From the IMG/VR virus record IMGVR_UViG_3300014933_000056, positions 1-52,101 of that record: DNA of 52,101 bases. One strand, written 5' to 3'. A model generated the notes under the pieces. The model was not told the DNA's origin. It worked only from the letters and a program-made list of their open reading frames with translations, and made no database searches. Source of the DNA: a virus. Below are positions 6,085-13,171 of the stretch, piece by piece. The translations under genes were made by a program, and so were the position numbers. Position 1 is the stretch's first letter. Every line of letters begins with the position of its first letter.

Positions 6085-6547
6085 TGTTCTTCTCCCTCAA
6101 AGCTTTTTCTAACATGCGGTACATGCCTATAGTGCCGATTGCGCCCTGCATTTGAACCTTTAGTTCGTAATGCACAGCCTGAATCTCTTCGTCAGTCAGC
6201 CCAACCCATTCTTTCTTTGGTGGGGCGGTTGCTACTTGAATTGCGTCACATAGCCACGAAGGTGGTGATAAATCTGCGTGTTCTCCATCATGCGCAATCA
6301 TTGCCGACCATCTACCTAAACACTCCCACAGGTGCGCTACCGGCTCCGGTTCAGGCTGCGCTAGTCTGGCTCGTATGGATTCTATACTTTGATTTGTTTT
6401 GTTTAAATATTCCTTCATAAACTCCACGCGCGCTGGTCTGTACCATTCTCCATAATGTTGGATGTGCATATCAATTTCTGATTGCTGTGAATCAACCGCG
6501 TTCTCCAAGCAATCAAGCGCCATCTTAAATAGTTCGCGGTCAGTCAT
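6074..6547 (-). CDS. Phage protein with WVGLTDEE motif, 157 aa
   Basis: The N-terminal half is helical and charged (ALDCLENAVDSQQSEIDM..., NQSIESIRARLAQPEPEP). Then PVAHLWECLGR follows, and the C-terminal KKEWVGLTDEEIQAVHYEL leads into a helix. 'PVAxLWE' and 'WVGLTDEEI' elements recur in modular accessory proteins of tailed phages. A good GGAGGA site precedes the ATG, which is coupled to the previous stop. Function unknown. Confidence 0.65.
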   Translation of the reverse strand: MTDRELFKMALDCLENAVDSQQSEIDMHIQHYGEWYRPARVEFMKEYLNKTNQSIESIRARLAQPEPEPVAHLWECLGRWSAMIAHDGEHADLSPPSWLCDAIQVATAPPKKEWVGLTDEEIQAVHYELKVQMQGAIGTIGMYRMLEKALREKNNAS

Positions 6548-6735
6548 TCTTCCTCCGTTGGAACGTCACGCCATTCGGTATAAACTTCTCCCGACGTAGC
6601 ATTAACCTTAATTTCGCTTTCCCACATCTGCTGGAGAATATATACCTCTCTGCTTACTGAACCGTAGTAGTTACCTATGTCGCCATGCATAGGTATGTGT
6701 CGTTTAACAAATCGTAGATTGTTTGTTGGTTTCAT
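6544..6735 (-). CDS. Hypothetical protein, 63 aa
   Basis: The protein starts MKPTNNLRFVKRHIPMHGD and ends with EWRDVPTEEE, a phage C-terminal element I have seen in similar small proteins ('WRDVPxxxE'). It has a GGAGG site and ATGA overlaps at both ends. No function can be assigned. Confidence 0.65.
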   Translation of the reverse strand: MKPTNNLRFVKRHIPMHGDIGNYYGSVSREVYILQQMWESEIKVNATSGEVYTEWRDVPTEEE

Positions 6736-7025
6736 ATAACCTCCGCTTTTCTAAGATGGCCTGATACGCCATCAAAAAACAAAATTAAATTAGCTGGACA
6801 ATAAAACTGATTATTTATGTCTACAAATGCCCACCCGTCTTTTAAAGTAACGTTATATTTCTTAACTACATCTGGCCTAGGTTCTGGCTTGATGCGGTAT
6901 TGAATATGAGGAAGCCAATCAGGTGAGACACAAGACCACCAACAATTAGTTCTTTCTGATAAATATTCAATATGAGCGCCGTCTGCCCATGCTTTAATAA
7001 TTTCTGCGTGTACGTGAGGTTTCAT
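6732..7025 (-). CDS. Conserved small phage protein, 97 aa
   Basis: The start MKPHVHAEIIKAWADGAHIEY, the middle PDWLPHIQYRIKPEPRPD and the tryptophans between them match a widespread phage family ('HAExIKAWADGAxI...W....P.W.....YRIKPEP'). The family has no known role that I can cite. Both ends are coupled to neighbours by 4-base overlaps. The family recognition is moderately sure. Confidence 0.7.
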   Translation of the reverse strand: MKPHVHAEIIKAWADGAHIEYLSERTNCWWSCVSPDWLPHIQYRIKPEPRPDVVKKYNVTLKDGWAFVDINNQFYCPANLILFFDGVSGHLRKAEVI

Positions 7026-7639
7026 AATTTATCCCTCTCTTTAATTTGCCTGATGATCTGTTGCTTAACAAAGTTAACTCCCTGTGCTTCTGCGCCAAAT
7101 CCTTCGTACGTATCGTGAACAATCTGAGCGCAAATATTCCTCTCAAGGTGTGCAGCCGCATCCATCATTCGGTTTACTTGTTCTTGCGAGTATCCAATTC
7201 GTGAGTGTTCGTACAATGGCACCTGATTTGCATATTCAGTCCTAGAGAATATGTCGTCGTAGTCAATCTTTGCTGCCAAGTCAGGGCGCTCAAACCATAT
7301 CTTATCCACCCACGCTACAGGCTTGTTCTCAACATAAGGGTGTTCCATAGACGTCAACGCTACGCCATCCTGCGTCATGGCTTGAGCAGCACCGTTTGTA
7401 GGAGGCGGTGGTACCTTAAGAATTGTTTTTTGTGCTGGGTACAAAAGATTTTTCAAACTTTCACGATCAATCATCAACCCATTAGCTAATTTGGTTAAAT
7501 TAGAATCCTTTGGTTTTCCTAAACCAGTTTCATAAATAGTTATTGCGCTTTGCGATAGGCCAGCTCTTTTGGCTAACATTTTTTGAGTTAGGCCTAATTC
7601 AGCACGCCTTAATTTCATAAGTTTAGTGAAATCATTCAT
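7022..7639 (-). CDS. XRE-type helix-turn-helix protein fused to a phage accessory domain
   Basis: I choose the start at 7639 (MNDFTKLMKLRRAELG), with a GAGG site, because a longer frame to 7762 runs far into the upstream gene. The first 60 residues are a classic XRE helix-turn-helix (LRRAELGLTQKMLAKRAGLSQSAITIYETG). The rest is unlike repressor C-termini: NKPVAWVDKIWF, then TEYANQVPLYEHS and a helical tail. 'PVAW...VPLY' is a common module of small phage proteins. It could regulate the neighbouring operons, perhaps through the inverted repeats at 3775 or 12153, but no target can be shown. Confidence 0.75.
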   Translation of the reverse strand: MNDFTKLMKLRRAELGLTQKMLAKRAGLSQSAITIYETGLGKPKDSNLTKLANGLMIDRESLKNLLYPAQKTILKVPPPPTNGAAQAMTQDGVALTSMEHPYVENKPVAWVDKIWFERPDLAAKIDYDDIFSRTEYANQVPLYEHSRIGYSQEQVNRMMDAAAHLERNICAQIVHDTYEGFGAEAQGVNFVKQQIIRQIKERDKL

Positions 7640-7640
7640 G

Positions 7641-7889
7641 TCATTGCCTCTGTGAAGGAATACGGTTAAGGATGGCCTCCGAAAGAGCTTCATCGCCCTT
7701 TTCTTTAGCCAGCTCAGCGCAAGCTTGACGCTCAATAAAAATAGCCTGCTTAGTAGTCTCAATAGCCACAGTCATGATCTCAGCACGAGCCAGAGCTAAT
7801 GCCTCATCAAATTCACTCTGCGTGAACAGATCAATCGTTCCTGCACCGCCTAGTAATTGTTTAGCCAGTGGGCTTAGTTCTTTAGTCAT
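7641..7889 (-). CDS. Hypothetical helical protein, 82 aa
   Basis: Start set at 7889 (MTKELSPLAKQLLGG) because AAGGGA lies 7 bases upstream. A 5-residue longer frame begins at 7904 without such a site. The protein is mostly helical (FDEALALARAEIMTVAIETTKQAIFIERQACAELAKEKGDEA). It overlaps the tiny membrane gene by 8 bases and abuts the XRE gene. Function unknown. Confidence 0.65.
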   Translation of the reverse strand: MTKELSPLAKQLLGGAGTIDLFTQSEFDEALALARAEIMTVAIETTKQAIFIERQACAELAKEKGDEALSEAILNRIPSQRQ

Positions 7890-8007
7890 TTTTGTTCCCT
7901 TCATTCGTCAGCACGTAAATTATTAAAAATATTAATGTTGCTACCCACATCATTCCCCCAGTAACTATCAGGAAGAAACTCAATGCACTGATAATCGCGT
8001 CAATCAT
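7882..8007 (-). CDS. Very small membrane protein, 41 aa
   Basis: This frame encodes a peptide that is almost entirely one transmembrane helix (ALSFFLIVTGGMMWVATLI and LIIYV). The start overlaps the end of the GIY-YIG gene by 8 bases and the stop overlaps the next gene by 8 bases. This is the coupling pattern of real genes here. Role unknown. Confidence 0.5.
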   Translation of the reverse strand: MIDAIISALSFFLIVTGGMMWVATLIFLIIYVLTNEGNKND

Positions 8008-8683
8008 TTTGATGTCCTCTTTTCTTTATTCTATTTTGTGCTGCTTTTTTTAAATTGGCTTTGTGCTCTTCAGTAAATTTCATTCCTAACCGTGCTTTAC
8101 TAATAGACAAACCATGCGTCCTTGAATAAGGCTTTCGTTTAATGCCAATTTGAATTTCACTTAAATGTTTTTTTGCAGATTCTGACATTGGTTTTCGAGG
8201 TTTTTTTCTATCAATTTTTTTTCTATTTTCTTCCAAAGCGTTTAATTGTTTTTCTGTTTGACCTTTTAATTTTTTTGTCTCACTAATTTTTTTTGCAATT
8301 TGAGGATCACGTTTAATTCCTTTAAATAAAGATGGTTTACCTTTGTTATGAGCAATACGCTTTTTATTTTTATCCCAAGGTTTGTCACCTTGATCATCAT
8401 AAGAAGCTTTAACATGATGGTTAAATAACAAACCGCTGTCTTTATATTTATCAAGCCAAACTTGCTCAAGATGAATACGTTTTTGTTTATCGTTCTCTTC
8501 TTGTTCTTCAATAAATTTAATGCATCCATATTTGTTAAAATAATTTTGCAAATATTTGCAATGATGTTTGTTTTTTCGCAAAAGCCATAAATGATGTGCT
8601 TTTCGCGTCGTAAATTTCTTGGTTCTACCAATATAAAACTTATCCGAATCTTCAACGCGAATGGTGTAAATTCCGCCCGTCAT
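8000..8683 (-). CDS. GIY-YIG homing endonuclease with NUMOD3-like repeats
   Basis: The N-terminus has the GIY-YIG catalytic fold: GGIYTIRVEDSDKFYIGRTKKF carries GIY and YIG with the conserved Arg. The C-terminal two thirds are basic and carry NUMOD3-like DNA-binding repeats (AHNKGKPSLFKG, PMSESAKKHLSEIQ, LGMKFTEEHKANLKKA). The gene is clearly richer in A+T than the helicase upstream. A strong AGGAGG site precedes the ATG. Such genes are selfish elements that cut and spread into related genomes. It sits between the helicase and the accessory operon without an intron around it. Confidence 0.88.
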   Translation of the reverse strand: MTGGIYTIRVEDSDKFYIGRTKKFTTRKAHHLWLLRKNKHHCKYLQNYFNKYGCIKFIEEQEENDKQKRIHLEQVWLDKYKDSGLLFNHHVKASYDDQGDKPWDKNKKRIAHNKGKPSLFKGIKRDPQIAKKISETKKLKGQTEKQLNALEENRKKIDRKKPRKPMSESAKKHLSEIQIGIKRKPYSRTHGLSISKARLGMKFTEEHKANLKKAAQNRIKKRGHQND

Positions 8684-8704
8684 AATTAATACCTCCTGAC
8701 AATA

Positions 8705-11056
8705 TTATATCTTTTTTCTCTTCTGCCATGAAATATTCATCTGCCGAATCTTATTGACCACGTTAGTCGTGATCTCTACGTTCGGTGCCTTGCTAAACGC
8801 CCACTTCGTGTCCTGCCCTGTCATCTGTTTAAACAGGTGCCACGCCCTACCTGACTGCGACTCCGGCTTGCTGTGATACCTCGCATAGGTACAGATCTGA
8901 TTCCATAAGTGCTCAGCGTTATCTGCAAGCTTTCTTTTGCTGACACCCTCGCCAATAAAGATCTCTTTCATATGACCCGGCAAAGCCTCGCTGACCTGCT
9001 TACTTACCCGCTCAAACCCGCAGGCCATGCACCGCTTATGAAACGGCAGGTAGCCGCAACGTGGGCATCCCTTGGCGTCGAACTCTTCCTTGGTGCGGAT
9101 CTTCTTATCCAGCTTGTCACCGGCGTCCAGCTCAGCCAATCCGTTGAAAAATATCTCGTTGAAGTCCTCAAAAAACCGAATGATGTTTCCCGAGAAATCC
9201 AACAAGTGGCAGTCCTTCTTGCCTGTCTCAGGTGATACACGCAGGCCACGCCCCCACATCTGGATAGCCGTGCTCAGTGACTTACGAAGTGGCCTTGCAT
9301 CGCAGATACAACCAACGTCAGGTACGTCAAAGCCCTTCGCTAAGGCCTCTACGGAGATCAAGACCTTCAGGTAGCTATCAGGCTTGCGGTACTCGTCCAA
9401 AAGCATCTCGCGCTCTTTAGCGGTGGTCTCTGAGGTAAAGACTGCAGCCATCACACCGGCGGCAATAAACTGACGAGCCAGCTCTTCGCAGTGCTTAATC
9501 GTTGCGCCAAAGATGATGGTCTTGCGGTTGTCGCCAAACTTCTGCCAATCGTTCACCACGTCCCCAACGATCTTCAGCTCACGCTCTTCGGCTGCTTTTT
9601 CTGTCCACTCGCCGCCCTTGGTCTCTGCGCCTGTCATATCGGGCTTAGCGCACGAAAATATGCGCATGGGTACCAACACCCCCGACTGAGTCAGATCGTG
9701 CATCGTGGTGGCGTTTACGATGTTTGTGAATACCTTCCCAAGGCCTGCAGTAAACGGGGTAGCCGACAAACCAATTACCGTAGCGTTCGTCTCTTTGGCA
9801 AACTCAGTCCATGCCTTGTAGGTCGTATGGCAGTTGTGAACTAAGATGCCCTCTGCAAAATATGATGGATGGCCTGAGACCCGTAGGTTGTAAACAAGTT
9901 CATCGCTTCCTCGTTCTTCAACCTCAACACTTTCCACCCAAGGTTGCGAAGCAAAGCATCCTTTTTCTGATCCTGCATTTGACGCTTCGACGCCCCATGG
10001 CTCGGGCCATCCAGTTCGATTGCAATCATCAGTTCCTTGTTCGCCACATCCACCTTGTAGTGATGCGGATAGCCCTGCTTCGAGGACTTCAATGTGCAAA
10101 TAACGACCTCTGTTAGCCATGGGAAGCCTAACGCTTGTGCCGCCATGGCTTGTGGTTTTGTTAGACCAGTACCATTGCCTCCACGTACCTTCGGCCCATG
10201 ACCGATTGCCTTCAATGTTTTCTGCATTTTCAGGCGCGATTCTTCGGAGTGCATCGGGTTCTTCAGCCTCTTCGCACAAGACTGCCCACAGCATTGTTGC
10301 TGTTTGAAGTTCGACTCCAGTTGAGGCATCGGCTTCCCGTTGTAGCCTTTCACCATTTTTGGCATGAAGGGTTTTGTACAAACCACACACATCTTGAAAG
10401 CGAAATAACCGCGAACCGATTTCCAAGGAGCCAGCGGGTCGCCATCCCAAGTTGGTAAATATTGGATGGTCTGGGGTGCATTCAAATTTTGTTCCATCGG
10501 ACAACCTCACTTTGCAAATTGATGATGCTGGCTTTGAAAAGACAGAGTCAATTCGACCAACGCCCATTGCATTGTATATGAGTTCGCCACTATGCAGTGT
10601 GCGTATCTCACGATATCCATGAGGAGTGGCTATCAATGTGTCGCCGGGGAAGCACTCATCAACCACCAGAACGTCCATCTGAGGCCAGAACTCGCGCTTG
10701 GCGATAGTCTGCACACTAGCGATTTGGAATAGCTCATCAGGACGCCTGCGCCAGTGCTTGGCTTGGATTACGCCGTGGGCATGCATACCGTAGCGATCAG
10801 CGACCGCAGAAGTTTGGTTGATTAGGGTTGTGCGATCACACAGGAAGACAGCACGTTTACCCTTCTGAACGGCCTCGTTGCAGATACGCAGGCCTAGGTA
10901 AGTCTTCCCAGCACCCGTAGGCGCCATGATCAATTGATTCTTATGTCCTTCCCTGAAACCCTTCCGTAAGGCTTCATGAGCCTGTAATTGGAAGGGTCTT
11001 GCTTCAGGGAATTTGGTTCCATCATCACGCTCACTTGGCGCTAGGGTAGAAGTCAT
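8705..11056 (-). CDS. SF2 (DECH-box) helicase interrupted by an intein
   Basis: This 783-residue precursor has Walker A APTGAGKT (45-52) and motif II split as VVDE|C...N|CH. After the intein come motif III SATPF, motif V-like LAKGFDVPDVG and motif VI QMWGRGLR. A zinc-like CPRCGYLPFHKRCMACGFE lies near the C-terminus. Removing residues 135-408 gives a 509-residue DECH-box ATPase of the phage DEAD/DEAH type used in replication or recombination. Without splicing the ATPase centre is broken, so activity depends on protein splicing. The ATG overlaps the ParB-like gene stop (TAATG). Confidence 0.9.
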   Translation of the reverse strand: MTSTLAPSERDDGTKFPEARPFQLQAHEALRKGFREGHKNQLIMAPTGAGKTYLGLRICNEAVQKGKRAVFLCDRTTLINQTSAVADRYGMHAHGVIQAKHWRRRPDELFQIASVQTIAKREFWPQMDVLVVDECFPGDTLIATPHGYREIRTLHSGELIYNAMGVGRIDSVFSKPASSICKVRLSDGTKFECTPDHPIFTNLGWRPAGSLEIGSRLFRFQDVCGLYKTLHAKNGERLQREADASTGVELQTATMLWAVLCEEAEEPDALRRIAPENAENIEGNRSWAEGTWRQWYWSNKTTSHGGTSVRLPMANRGRYLHIEVLEAGLSASLQGGCGEQGTDDCNRTGWPEPWGVEASNAGSEKGCFASQPWVESVEVEERGSDELVYNLRVSGHPSYFAEGILVHNCHTTYKAWTEFAKETNATVIGLSATPFTAGLGKVFTNIVNATTMHDLTQSGVLVPMRIFSCAKPDMTGAETKGGEWTEKAAEERELKIVGDVVNDWQKFGDNRKTIIFGATIKHCEELARQFIAAGVMAAVFTSETTAKEREMLLDEYRKPDSYLKVLISVEALAKGFDVPDVGCICDARPLRKSLSTAIQMWGRGLRVSPETGKKDCHLLDFSGNIIRFFEDFNEIFFNGLAELDAGDKLDKKIRTKEEFDAKGCPRCGYLPFHKRCMACGFERVSKQVSEALPGHMKEIFIGEGVSKRKLADNAEHLWNQICTYARYHSKPESQSGRAWHLFKQMTGQDTKWAFSKAPNVEITTNVVNKIRQMNISWQKRKKI
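9833..10654 (-). mobile_element. Intein in helicase motif II
   Basis: Residues 135-408 of the helicase precursor show every splicing block. The N-terminal junction is CFPGDTLIATPHGYREI (nucleophile Cys135). Block B is FECTPDHPIFTNLGW, with the TxxH-type His. Block F is VYNLRVSGHPSYFAEG, and block G is ILVHN followed by extein Cys409. The 274 residues have no in-frame LAGLIDADG or HNH domain. The middle is instead the shadow of an endonuclease gene in another frame (9841-10497). The insertion point is inside the DECH box, a conserved active site of the kind inteins prefer. Confidence 0.92.
9841..10497 (-). CDS. Vsr/DUF559-type endonuclease nested out of frame in the intein
   Basis: This 218-residue protein is read on the helicase strand, one frame over, wholly inside the intein. 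It has a zinc-like part (CVVC 37-40, CCGQSC 69-74) and a basic linker (SEESRLKMQKTLKAIGHGPKVRGG). A Vsr/DUF559-like nuclease core follows: HYKVDVANKELMIAIELDGPSH (Asp150, Glu161, Asp163, His167), then QDQKKDALLRNLGWKVLRLKN (Asp176, Trp188, Arg192). GAGG lies 7 bases before the ATG. These enzymes cut double-stranded DNA, and EDxHD-type homing endonucleases share the fold. It probably mobilises the intein. It ends 8 bases before the intein does. Confidence 0.87.
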   Translation of the reverse strand: MEQNLNAPQTIQYLPTWDGDPLAPWKSVRGYFAFKMCVVCTKPFMPKMVKGYNGKPMPQLESNFKQQQCCGQSCAKRLKNPMHSEESRLKMQKTLKAIGHGPKVRGGNGTGLTKPQAMAAQALGFPWLTEVVICTLKSSKQGYPHHYKVDVANKELMIAIELDGPSHGASKRQMQDQKKDALLRNLGWKVLRLKNEEAMNLFTTYGSQAIHHILQRAS

Positions 11057-11835
11057 TATTTAGCTCTCAATTTGTCCAATTGTTTTTGAAGGTCTTTCAC
11101 CATCTTTACTGCCTCATTCTTCTCATTCATCAACCCATGTAGTCGGGTTTCTAGCTGAGCATTACGCAGGTTCAATCGCTTAATTTCTTCATGAGCCGTA
11201 GCCAGTGCATCGTCCGACTCCAAAAGCTTGTACATCGCCTCTTGGTCAGCCTGTATGGCTAATTCTGTGGCTTTCATCTCTTCTTCATCGGGTGCCACAC
11301 CGTCGTTAGAAGATGCCACTTTATCAACTGGAGTAATTAAATTACTCGATGTTTCCTTTTTGTTAGCCTTTTCAGAGAAATGCTTTTCGACGTTTTGCTT
11401 TTGCTTTTCTTTAGCTTCAGGCCTACGAATGGCAGCTACAAAAGGTTTAGACACATCGCAATACCTAGCAATCTCGGCATCCGTCAGCTTGTCAAAGCCC
11501 TCAATCTCAAGAGCCATCTTTACCTTGTTGCGCTTATCCTCATTGGTTAGTGGCTTACCGTGCTTACCATTGGCCTTCAGAGCTGCAATCTGTGCATCAC
11601 GCAAAGTACCGGCTACGTAATTTATTTCAATCTCTTTTATGCCCAGTAATTTGTAAGCGTGATACCGGTGAAAGCCATCTGTCAGCCAATACGTAACGCC
11701 ATCAAATACTGTATCCATCTGAGGAAATTCAGCACCTTCCTTCATTGCTTCAAGGTAGGTATAAACCGTAGGCTGGTCTATAACTACTCGGCATTGAGTC
11801 CCGCCATCAATGCGAATCGAATTTATATCTATCAT
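11056..11835 (-). CDS. ParB-like protein with coiled-coil tail
   Basis: I start at 11835 (MIDINSIRIDGGTQCR), with GAGGG 5 bases upstream; an upstream TTG at 11850 is less likely. The N-terminal 90 residues have the ParB/Srx fold, with the signature YWLTDGFHRYHAYKLLG. A helix-turn-helix region follows (KLTDAEIARYCDVSKPFVAAIRR). The last 80 residues form a coiled coil (ATAHEEIKRLNLRNAQLETRLHGL...). Phage ParB-like proteins act as regulators, nucleases or CTP switches rather than in partition. The gene itself contains one copy of the dispersed palindrome (11332-11346), a possible self-recognition site. It lies between the repressor-like gene and the helicase. Confidence 0.8.
   Translation of the reverse strand: MIDINSIRIDGGTQCRVVIDQPTVYTYLEAMKEGAEFPQMDTVFDGVTYWLTDGFHRYHAYKLLGIKEIEINYVAGTLRDAQIAALKANGKHGKPLTNEDKRNKVKMALEIEGFDKLTDAEIARYCDVSKPFVAAIRRPEAKEKQKQNVEKHFSEKANKKETSSNLITPVDKVASSNDGVAPDEEEMKATELAIQADQEAMYKLLESDDALATAHEEIKRLNLRNAQLETRLHGLMNEKNEAVKMVKDLQKQLDKLRAK
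11332..11346. repeat. Dispersed palindrome, copy 1
   Basis: AGTAATTAAATTACT, a 15-bp palindrome around one central base, lies inside the ParB-like gene and reads Ser-Asn-Leu-Ile-Thr there. Five copies of the 13-bp core GTAATTwAATTAC occur in the window. Confidence 0.8.
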
Positions 11836-11846
11836 TTGTTCCCTCA

Positions 11847-12047
11847 TCAATCAAAAATATCAGGTCGCAGCTCTTTTGCAGACACTAGGCCTTGGGTTGC
11901 TTTTTCAATCTTCTTTGCTAACTCAGGCGATGGTTGGCGAGACTTCTTGATCAGTAAACCCAACCAAGTCTGAGTAATGCCTAGGTACTCAGCCATCTCC
12001 TTCTTTGAGCCATAAGGCTCGTCTTTAAAGTACTGTTTAAGATTCAT
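11847..12047 (-). CDS. Small Cro/YdaS-like DNA-binding repressor
   Basis: This 66-residue protein is nearly all helix-turn-helix: GSKKEMAEYLGITQTWLGLLIKKSRQPSPELAKKIEKATQG. It resembles the Cro/CI or YdaS-type single-domain repressors of lambdoid phages. AAAGGAG precedes the ATG. It is the first gene of the leftward operon and faces the rightward replication operon across a 190-base region with inverted repeats. It most likely represses one or both promoters there. The assignment is by helix-turn-helix pattern and position. Confidence 0.75.
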   Translation of the reverse strand: MNLKQYFKDEPYGSKKEMAEYLGITQTWLGLLIKKSRQPSPELAKKIEKATQGLVSAKELRPDIFD

Positions 12048-12148
12048 AGTGCTCCTTTCTAGGGTGGGGTACTCGCTGCGTCTGGTGTTGCTTACTTCGT
12101 GCTAGCAGCGATGCTTCACGCCAGCATCCGCTTTCCCCCATGTAGAAA

Positions 12149-12201
12149 AGTCTAACACACAATTAGATTCGTGTTAAAATCTTTTCACGGTTATGTAACC
12201 G
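12149..12201. promoter_or_regulatory. Divergent operator/promoter region
   Basis: TAACAC/GTGTTA is an inverted repeat (12153-12158 and 12171-12176). CGGTTA/TAACCG is a second one (12188-12193 and 12196-12201). On the minus strand the third copy of the promoter motif, CTAATTGTGTGTTAGACT, sits within the first repeat (-10 at 12149-12154). The rightward operon begins 37 bases after the second repeat. This is a natural place for the 66-residue repressor to act; binding is inferred. The stretch 12048-12148 is an untranslated leader with no gene. Confidence 0.5.
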
Positions 12202-12237
12202 GACATGGTCGAATCTGACCGTTCATAGGAGATACAA

Positions 12238-12885
12238 ATGAGCTTTATCGTCGAAGACACAGGCGGGAATTTTGAGCGTTGCCCTGCGGGTATGCACCTC
12301 GGGCGCTGCTATCGAATCGTAGACCTTGGCACCCAAAAGTCAGAGTACATGGGTCAAGTGAAATATCTGCACAAGATCATGGTGGGCTGGGAAATCCACG
12401 GCTCGGATGACGCCGGTAAGCCTATCAAAATGAAGGACGGACGTCCCTTCGCAATCTTTAAGAACTACACCCTGAGCTGGTCTGAGAAGGCTAATTTGCG
12501 CTTAGATCTTCAGTCATGGCGTGGTAAGGCATTTACGCAGGAAGAAATGCGTAAGTTCGACCTAAAGAACGTCCTAGGCGCGTGGTGCATGTTAAACATC
12601 ATTGAAAGAGCCGGTCAGAACGGCAAGACCTACTCCAATGTAGACAGCGTTGCACCGGTTCCTGCAATGATTAAGCAGAACGGCTTGCCAGCGGCGGTTA
12701 ATCCAAATGAGATCTTTAACCTGCAAGAGCCTGACATGGCAATCTTTGCCAACTTCAGCGACCACTTGAAGGCCAAGATCCAATCGTCACCTGAGTGGGA
12801 ACGTCTGACAGATCTTTCACCAGCATTGGCTCAATCAGCAAAGTCAGTAGCCCATGATGATTCAGATTCCGATATTCCTTTTTGA
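12238..12885 (+). CDS. Putative single-stranded DNA-binding protein
   Basis: This 215-residue protein starts MSFIVEDTGGNFERCPAGMHLGRCYRIVDLGTQ and continues with beta-rich segments (HKIMVGWEI, ...LGAWCMLNIIERAGQNGKTYSNVDSVAPVP). It ends in the acidic tail DDSDSDIPF. An acidic tail ending in aromatic/hydrophobic residues is the hallmark of bacterial and phage SSBs, which use it to recruit partners. The next enzyme gene is a RecB-like nuclease, as in many phage recombination cassettes. I recognise the family as a common phage replication-operon protein, but direct evidence of DNA binding is missing. AGGAG precedes the ATG. Confidence 0.6.
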   Translation: MSFIVEDTGGNFERCPAGMHLGRCYRIVDLGTQKSEYMGQVKYLHKIMVGWEIHGSDDAGKPIKMKDGRPFAIFKNYTLSWSEKANLRLDLQSWRGKAFTQEEMRKFDLKNVLGAWCMLNIIERAGQNGKTYSNVDSVAPVPAMIKQNGLPAAVNPNEIFNLQEPDMAIFANFSDHLKAKIQSSPEWERLTDLSPALAQSAKSVAHDDSDSDIPF

Positions 12886-12893
12886 GGTGAGCC

Positions 12894-13163
12894 ATGAAAA
12901 TCTTACTTTTGATACCAGTATTATTGGCGGGGTGCGCTACTAAAGATTATTCATACGGTGGCGACCACATACCTCCAGTGCAGCTTGTCCTTGATTCCAA
13001 AGTTCAACAGATGAGCCGACAAGAGGTGATCAACGCCACGCATAGCTGTGAATTTGCAGGCCTTCGGGCTGCGCCAATTATGTCTAAGCGTTTGGTCAGC
13101 GGAATGATGTCGGACATCATCATCGACATTCAGTGCATGCCCAAGATGCGTTTAGCTTACTAA
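12894..13163 (+). CDS. Small lipoprotein
   Basis: The N-terminus MKILLLIPVLLAGCATKDYS is a lipoprotein signal peptide with lipobox LAGC, the modified residue being Cys14. The mature part of about 75 residues is soluble and has two more cysteines (SCEFAG, IQCMPK). It would be anchored in the outer or inner membrane facing the periplasm. Its place inside a replication operon is odd; superinfection exclusion or envelope modification is possible but not shown. GAGGTGAG precedes the ATG. Confidence 0.7.
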   Translation: MKILLLIPVLLAGCATKDYSYGGDHIPPVQLVLDSKVQQMSRQEVINATHSCEFAGLRAAPIMSKRLVSGMMSDIIIDIQCMPKMRLAY

Positions 13164-13171
13164 GGAAAGAG

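Noticed and set aside
8266-8655. Second frame inside the GIY-YIG gene
   Set aside because: Lys/Ile/Asn-rich shadow without conserved motifs, unlike the nested intein gene, which has a full nuclease pattern.
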